From: CAUYXJ01 sp963577065
GTDB lineage: Bacteria > Chloroflexota > Dehalococcoidia > Tepidiformales > Tepidiformaceae
NCBI GenBank assembly: GCA_963577065.1
Contig: CAUYXJ010000001.1
Span: 1 to 64,000, forward strand
DNA: 64,000 nucleotides
Direction of reading: 5' to 3'
The notes under the pieces are model-generated. The model saw only the letters and a list, made by a program, of their open reading frames with translations, had not been told where the DNA came from and searched no databases. Of this stretch, positions 59,142-64,000 are shown in pieces; the stretch's first letter is position 1; the number at the start of each line of letters is the position of its first letter. A program made the position numbers and the translations under genes.

Positions 59142-61508
59142 ATGCCCGCCGCGCCGCCCCTTGATTTCCGTGTCCTCAACCTTGCGCGCGGCGTCGCCGG
59201 CGCTTACGCCACGCGCCTCCTCACCGACCTTGGGGCGCGTTGCTCCTGGTGGCGGTGGAGCGATCCGCGGCCGGGGGATTGGCCACCGAGCGACCTCTTT
59301 CGGGCCTACTTCGCGGATGACGTCGAGCTGCGCGAGGAGCGGCTCTCACGGGCCGAGTTGTTGGCGGTCCTGCCTCGGGTGGCGCCTCGCTTCGACCTCG
59401 TCATCACCGACTTCGCCCTGCCAGAGCTCGCCGAGGGCGAGCTCTTTGGGCTCCTCCGCCCAACGAACCCCGCGATCGTTGTCGCCAACGCCGACCACTT
59501 CGGCCGGAGCGGCCCCTACGCGCGCTGGACGGGCGACGAGCTCACCGACTATGCGATGGGCGGCTATTGGTCGATCGCCGGCGACCCCGAGCACGAGCCC
59601 CTGCGCGTCCCCGGCCACCAGGCCCAGTTCCACGCAGGGCTGCAGCTCACCTATGCCGCGCTCGTGGCGCTGCGGCATGCGCGCCTCACGGGGGAGGGGC
59701 AGGAGCTCGATGTCAGCGCTGCGGAGGCGATGCTCGGCGCGCACTGGAGCACGACCGTGGCCTGGACGCACGAAGGCCGCGTCTTCATGCGCAACGGCTC
59801 GGACCTCGTCCGCGCGAAGGACGGCTGGGTTCACTTCTTCTCGCTCCTCGTCAGTCCGAACGTCCTCGTCCTCCTCGATCGGCCCGAACTCGCCGAGGAT
59901 CCGCGCTTCGCTACGATCCTCGCTCGTCGCGACCACCTCGACGAGATCACGGCGATCGCGCTCGAATGGTGCGCGACCCGGCCGGTCATGGAGATCGTGG
60001 AGAAGGCGCAGTCCCTCCGTGTTGCGGCCACGCCGATGGCCGACGCGGCCCGGCTCCTGAACGATCCCCACCTTGCGCACCGTGGCTACTTCCGGAGCTC
60101 GCAGGGGAAGGCGATGCCGGGCCGGCCGTACCAGTGGACCGACCCCTGGGAGACCTCCGTTGTGCCCGCCACGCTCGAGGATGCGCTTGCGGCCCCGCCA
60201 CCCCCAGCGATCGCTCCCGCCGTTCTTACCCTTGCCGCTGAGACACCTGCGCGCGGGCCGCTCGCGGGGCTTCGGATTCTCGAAGTGACGAACAACTGGG
60301 CGGGGCCGATCGCGTGCCGCCACCTCGCCGATATGGGCGCGGAGGTGATCAAGGTCGAGCTGGCGACGAAGCCCGCGACCCGCGGCAGCCACTACGCCGG
60401 CCTCGATCCGGGGAAGTACCACTGGAATCGGTCCGGCTACTTCAACCAGATGAACCGCAACAAGCGCGATATCGCGCTCGACCTGTCGACGGCTCGCGGT
60501 CGCGATCTGTTCCTCGCGCTCGCTGCGCAGGCAGACGCCGTGGTCGAGAACAACAGCGCGCGCGTCATGCCGAACTTCGGTCTCGCGTACGAGCAGCTCC
60601 GGGCCGTGAACCCGCGGCTGGTGATGGTCTCGATCAGCGGCTTCGGCGCTACCGGCGAGCGGCGCGATTGGGTCGCTTACGGCTCGAACATCGAGGCCGC
60701 CAGCGGTCTCGCCTCAACGACCGGCTACGCGGGCGATGAGCGCCCCTACCGTACCGGCTCCTTCATCGCGGACCCGATCGCGGGGGCGCACGCCGCAATC
60801 GGCGTGGTTGCGGGGCTGGAGCGCCGCGATCGCACGGGCGAGGGCTCGCACCTCGACATGGCCCTCACGGAATCGGCGATGACGTTCATGGTGGCGGCCT
60901 TCGCGCATTACCACGATCACGGCGAGGCAATGCCCCGGCGCGGGAATATCGAGCCCGGGGACGCGCCCACGGGCTCCTACCGCGTGGCCGGCCGCGACGA
61001 CTGGATCGCCATCGCCGTGCGCACGGGGCCGCAGTGGCAGGCGCTCTGCGACCTTGCCGGCTTGGGCGACCTCGCCGCGCTCACGGTTGCCGAGCGTCTG
61101 CAGCGGCGTGGCGAGCTCGACGTGCGCGTCGCCGACTGGACCCGCGGTCTGAGCCAGTTCGAGGCCGTCAACGCGCTCCAGGAGCGTGGCGTCCCGGCCG
61201 CGCGCATCCTCCATAACTGGCAGCTCCACGCCGATCCGCACTTTCACGCCCGCGGAGCCTTCGTCGACATCGACCACCCCGACACCGGGGTCTACTCGTA
61301 TCCGGGCTTCATGTGGCGCTTCTCGCTCACGAAGCCGGCCGTGCGCAACGCGGCGCCCCGCTTCGCGGAGGCGAACGACTACGTCTTTGGGCGCCTGCTC
61401 GGACTGAGCCCTGAGGAGATCGCCGAGCTCTACGCCGAGGGCCTCACCGCCGCAGAACCGGATGTCCCGAATCCGCCGATGACGCTCCAGCCCCTGACGA
61501 CCCCTTAG
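59142..61508 (+). CDS. tandem family III CoA-transferase (two CaiB-like halves)
   Basis: A 788-residue chain with two CaiB/BaiF domains. The C-terminal half (~370-770) is complete: GLRILEVTNNWAGPIACRHL, DMGAEVIKVELATKP, MNRNKRDIALDLS, and catalytic Asp544 in SFIADPIAGAHAA. The N-terminal half keeps the fold (FRVLNLARGVAGAYATRLL, GRSGPYARWTGDELTDYAMG), but the corresponding site reads VPGHQAQFHAG with no Asp, so it is probably inactive. Such a pairing mimics a heterodimer in one chain. ATG at 59142. An enoyl-CoA hydratase follows 76 bp later, suggesting a CoA-dependent degradation step, perhaps of steroid- or terpenoid-like acids; the substrate is not shown. Confidence 0.88.
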   Translation: MPAAPPLDFRVLNLARGVAGAYATRLLTDLGARCSWWRWSDPRPGDWPPSDLFRAYFADDVELREERLSRAELLAVLPRVAPRFDLVITDFALPELAEGELFGLLRPTNPAIVVANADHFGRSGPYARWTGDELTDYAMGGYWSIAGDPEHEPLRVPGHQAQFHAGLQLTYAALVALRHARLTGEGQELDVSAAEAMLGAHWSTTVAWTHEGRVFMRNGSDLVRAKDGWVHFFSLLVSPNVLVLLDRPELAEDPRFATILARRDHLDEITAIALEWCATRPVMEIVEKAQSLRVAATPMADAARLLNDPHLAHRGYFRSSQGKAMPGRPYQWTDPWETSVVPATLEDALAAPPPPAIAPAVLTLAAETPARGPLAGLRILEVTNNWAGPIACRHLADMGAEVIKVELATKPATRGSHYAGLDPGKYHWNRSGYFNQMNRNKRDIALDLSTARGRDLFLALAAQADAVVENNSARVMPNFGLAYEQLRAVNPRLVMVSISGFGATGERRDWVAYGSNIEAASGLASTTGYAGDERPYRTGSFIADPIAGAHAAIGVVAGLERRDRTGEGSHLDMALTESAMTFMVAAFAHYHDHGEAMPRRGNIEPGDAPTGSYRVAGRDDWIAIAVRTGPQWQALCDLAGLGDLAALTVAERLQRRGELDVRVADWTRGLSQFEAVNALQERGVPAARILHNWQLHADPHFHARGAFVDIDHPDTGVYSYPGFMWRFSLTKPAVRNAAPRFAEANDYVFGRLLGLSPEEIAELYAEGLTAAEPDVPNPPMTLQPLTTP

Positions 61509-61584
61509 CGGAGCCAAGCGCCGCCGGCCAAGAGCCAAGAGCGAGAAGCCCCGCGTACAATCCCGCCACTTCCCAGGAGGTCCC

Positions 61585-62436
61585 ATGCCGGACTACGAGA
61601 ACATCCTTTATTCCACCAGCGAGCGGATCGCGCGCATCACCTTGAACCGACCAGAGAAGTTAAACGCCCTCAATCGCGACCTCCGCGGCGAGTTCGTGGA
61701 TGCCCTGCACGTGGCGGAGCGCGACGACGATGTCACGGTCATCCTCGTCAACGGGGCCGGTCGCGCCTTCTGCGCGGGCTACGACATCACTCCGAACCAG
61801 CCCGCAGACGCTCGCGCCGGCATCCTCGTCTCGGAGAAGCACTTCGATAGCTGGACCGACCCGTTCGCGCGTAGTTGCGTGCGGGACTGGATGACGATCT
61901 GGGACCTGTTGAAGCCTGTCGTGGCGATGGTCCATGGCTACTGCCTCGCGGGCGGCTCGGAGCTGATGTCGATGTGCGACATCGCCTTCGCCTCCGACGA
62001 CTGCAAGATCGGCTACCCACCGATGCGCGGCATGACGACGCCGGACGTCATCTACTTCCCCTGGAAGCTGCCGATGGGGCGAGCGAAGTACCTTCAACTG
62101 ACCGGCAACAGCCTTACCGGGAAGGAGGCGGCAGAGTGGGGCTGGGTCGCAAAGAGCTTCCCCGCGGAGAAGCTGGAGGAGGAGGTGATGCACGAGGTGC
62201 GCGCCCTCGCGAGCATCGCCCCGGACCTGCTCGCGGCGAACAAGCTCGCCCTCAACCAGTCGTACGAGATCATGGGAATCCGCACCGCGCTGAACACGGG
62301 CCCGCAATGGCATGCGCTCAGTGGGCGGATGCGACCGGGCGCGGGCGAGTTCGGTCGCATTTCGAACGAGCAGGGGCTCAAGGCCGCCCTCGCCTGGCGC
62401 GACGAGGCCTTCAATCGCGAAGGATTTAGCCCCTAG
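61585..62436 (+). CDS. enoyl-CoA hydratase/isomerase family protein
   Basis: A crotonase-fold enzyme, 283 residues: RIARITLNRPEKLNALNRDL, GRAFCAGYDITPNQP, MVHGYCLAGGSELMSMCDIA with the oxyanion glycines, and GYPPMRGMTTPDVIYFPWKL, where hydratases usually keep catalytic Glu residues; here the region is changed, so hydratase activity is uncertain. ATG at 61585 has AGGAGG in ideal position. Downstream of the double CoA-transferase, it probably works on the same CoA-thioester pathway. Confidence 0.88.
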   Translation: MPDYENILYSTSERIARITLNRPEKLNALNRDLRGEFVDALHVAERDDDVTVILVNGAGRAFCAGYDITPNQPADARAGILVSEKHFDSWTDPFARSCVRDWMTIWDLLKPVVAMVHGYCLAGGSELMSMCDIAFASDDCKIGYPPMRGMTTPDVIYFPWKLPMGRAKYLQLTGNSLTGKEAAEWGWVAKSFPAEKLEEEVMHEVRALASIAPDLLAANKLALNQSYEIMGIRTALNTGPQWHALSGRMRPGAGEFGRISNEQGLKAALAWRDEAFNREGFSP

Positions 62437-62503
62437 GCGAAGCGCGGCGAAGTACGCCTAACGCGGACGATCTTCGGCTCCCGCCCTTGGGAGCGAGCAG
62501 GGT

Positions 62504-62899
62504 CTAAGCTTGCGGTTGCACCATCACCGGGCCGGAGTGATGGTGCACCATGCGCCAGGCCCCGTCCTCGCGGGTGAACACGTTCGTCGCGTAGAGGGCG
62601 CTGCCGGAGACGACCTCGCGGCAGAAAACGATCGCGACCTCGCCCAAGAGCGTGACCGTCGCTCCACCCCCGACGATGCGGGGCTGACCCGGGTTGGCGA
62701 GGATCGTGTCCCAGCTCTCGAGCACGGCCTCGCGCCCGCTGAGGAGGGTCCTGCCGGGGTGCAGGCAGGTCACGGGCGCGCTCTGCGCCCAGACAGCATC
62801 CATCCCGGCGGCGTCGCCGGTAGCGAGTGAACGGTAGAAGGCTTCGTTCGCGACGAGTGCGGCCTGCACCGCTTCTCCTTCGATCCCCGGGCCGGTCAC
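62504..62899 (-). CDS. SnoaL_3-type NTF2-fold protein
   Basis: A 131-residue NTF2-fold protein: VQAALVANEAFYRSLATGDA, MDAVWAQSAPVTCLHPGRTL, LSGREAVLESWDTIL, ATNVFTREDGAWRMVHHHSG. This pattern, with the HPG and HHHSG ends, is common in SnoaL-like/DUF4440 proteins of unknown role. GTG at 62899 is taken as the start. Divergent from the protease gene, with ~127 bp between them. Confidence 0.82.
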   Translation of the reverse strand: MTGPGIEGEAVQAALVANEAFYRSLATGDAAGMDAVWAQSAPVTCLHPGRTLLSGREAVLESWDTILANPGQPRIVGGGATVTLLGEVAIVFCREVVSGSALYATNVFTREDGAWRMVHHHSGPVMVQPQA

Positions 62900-63026
62900 G
62901 CGCTCAGGATAGCTGCCCCCGATGCGTTGCTGCCCACCTGGGCAGCGCAGCACCTGCCCGACTGGCGGGTCCGCCCCAACCTTCCGTCTGCCACGCTGGG
63001 AGCACGAACCTTTTGGAGGCTCACGA

Positions 63027-63932
63027 ATGAGCGACCCTGGTACCCCCCTCGAAGATCTCTCGAATGCTCTCGCTACGGCAGTGGAGCGAGCTGCCCGCGC
63101 GACGGTGCGTGTCGACGCCCGCGCGCGCATCCCCGCCACCGGCATCGTCTGGTCCGACGGCGTCGTCGTCACGGCGGACCACGTCGTCGAGCGCGATGAG
63201 GACGTGTCCGTCGGCCTGCCCGACGACGTGGTCGTCGATGCCACCGTGGTCGGCCGCGATCCCGGCTCCGACGTCGTGGTCCTGCGAATCGCGAGCGCGA
63301 CTCCGGCAATCGCGCTCGCGCCGGACGAGTCGCAGCGTATCGGTAGCCTGGTCCTGGCCCTTGGGCGGCCGGGAGCGGGCGGCCCAGAAGCGTCGCTCGG
63401 CGTGATCAGCGCGAGCGGGGGACCCTGGCGAACCTTCCGCGGTGGCCGTGTAGGCGGATCGATCCGCTCCGATACGACGTTCTTCCCCGGCTTCTCGGGC
63501 GGGCCGTTGATCGATGTCGAGGGCCGGATGGTGGGCCTGAACAGCTCGCATCTCGGGCGTGGCGCAGGATTGACGGTGCCCCACGCCGCGCTGACGCCGA
63601 TCGTCGAAGCGCTCCTTGGCGGAGGGCGGGTGCGCCGCAGCTATCTGGGCATCGGGAGCCAAGTCGCGCGCCTGCCCGAGTCGATGGGCGCGAAGCTCGA
63701 CGGACAGGAGACGGGGCTACTGATCATCACCGTCGAGCCCGAGAGTCCGGCCGGCCAGGCCGGCCTCATGATCGGCGACGTGCTCGTGCGTTTCGGTGGC
63801 GCGGCGATCACCGACACCGAGGCTCTGCAGGCGGAGCTCGGCCCCGAACGCGTTGATCAGGCGGTCGCCTTGACCGTTCTTCGGGGGGGAGAGCCGGCCG
63901 AGATCGCGGTCACGGTTGGGGAGCGGACCTAG
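63027..63932 (+). CDS. trypsin-like serine protease with PDZ domain (HtrA/Deg-like)
   Basis: A 301-residue protein with the HtrA catalytic triad: His52 (VVVTADHVVE), Asp82 (DPGSDVVVLRI) and Ser157 (FFPGFSGGPLI, where GNSGGP is usual). A PDZ domain follows at ~200-295 (GLLIITVEPESPAGQAGLMI, GDVLVRFGGAAI). There is no signal peptide or membrane anchor, unlike most HtrA proteins, so it may act in the cytoplasm. ATG at 63027 has GGAGG at seven bases. Another gene begins 10 bp later in the same direction. Confidence 0.9.
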   Translation: MSDPGTPLEDLSNALATAVERAARATVRVDARARIPATGIVWSDGVVVTADHVVERDEDVSVGLPDDVVVDATVVGRDPGSDVVVLRIASATPAIALAPDESQRIGSLVLALGRPGAGGPEASLGVISASGGPWRTFRGGRVGGSIRSDTTFFPGFSGGPLIDVEGRMVGLNSSHLGRGAGLTVPHAALTPIVEALLGGGRVRRSYLGIGSQVARLPESMGAKLDGQETGLLIITVEPESPAGQAGLMIGDVLVRFGGAAITDTEALQAELGPERVDQAVALTVLRGGEPAEIAVTVGERT

Positions 63933-63942
63933 AGTGACAGCG

Positions 63943-64000
63943 ATGACCTCTGCGACGATGGCATCGACGGTTAGCGCGGAGTTGGCGGACCTCGCCGAGA
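63943..64000 (+). CDS. start of a further gene, cut by the window edge
   Basis: ATG at 63943 opens a frame (MTSATMASTVSAELADLAE) that is still open at the edge; a GTG at 63934 is an alternative. The segment LSNALATAVERA at the start of the upstream protease is of similar type, so a tandem protease paralogue is possible, but 19 codons cannot decide. Confidence 0.45.
   Translation, partial: MTSATMASTVSAELADLAE

Overview
The window looks like a chromosomal segment of a GC-rich, probably aerobic Chloroflexota bacterium, perhaps of the Dehalococcoidia/SAR202 type. This is an inference from gene content: a complete menF-D-H-B-C-E menaquinone cluster, bS21 of the Chloroflexota type, a SepIVA-like coiled-coil gene after coaD, and many CoA-transferases, enoyl-CoA hydratases, VOC, SnoaL-like and P450 genes. 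No rRNA, CRISPR array, prophage or intact insertion sequence is visible. Two tRNA genes are present, Gly-TCC and Arg-CCG.

Layout. 1-9.8 kb is accessory metabolism: an MFS transporter cut by the window edge, a fatty-acid desaturase, a sugar-transferase/Wzz/pseudokinase fusion, and a minus-strand run of CoA-transferase, SGNH hydrolase and an aldo-keto reductase with an in-frame amber codon. 10-24 kb holds rpsU, gdhA, tRNA-Gly, a decayed P450, DUF2461 and TfoX-like genes, a flippase-like protein, a large orphan protein, class I aldolase, and an SDR/acyl-CoA dehydrogenase pair. 24-32.5 kb is core housekeeping: clpP, serS, a Nudix gene, lysS, greA, rsmD, coaD and a SepIVA-like gene. 32.5-37 kb mixes small redox and VOC genes with an IS481-like remnant that appears to truncate a PH-type membrane gene. 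37.4-44.8 kb is the men operon, preceded by a promoter-like site and a strongly structured leader. 45-51.6 kb has a c-di-GMP module (PilZ plus a frameshifted GGDEF-EAL gene), an MFS transporter, a VOC gene, a pentanucleotide repeat and an intact P450. 51.8-64 kb has envelope genes (VIT-VWA), a nitrilase, a double CoA-transferase with an enoyl-CoA hydratase, and a trypsin/PDZ protease.

The men genes turn chorismate into DHNA-CoA in one translationally coupled unit; menA and the quinone methyltransferase are not here. lysS-nudix-serS and rsmD-coaD are equally tight.

The most unusual points are: (i) a chain joining an initiating sugar transferase to a Wzz/BY-kinase-like half that has lost its first membrane helix and its P-loop; (ii) about eight broken genes in 64 kb, several by a single indel; (iii) lipoproteins with a good signal peptide but no usable start codon; (iv) a GreA with an altered catalytic tip; (v) a repeated arrangement in which a -10-like hexamer sits 6-9 nt before a start codon with no Shine-Dalgarno, suggesting leaderless transcripts; and (vi) a hairpin-rich leader before menF. 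I found no clearly new multi-gene system. All calls come from reading the sequence; no database search was run.
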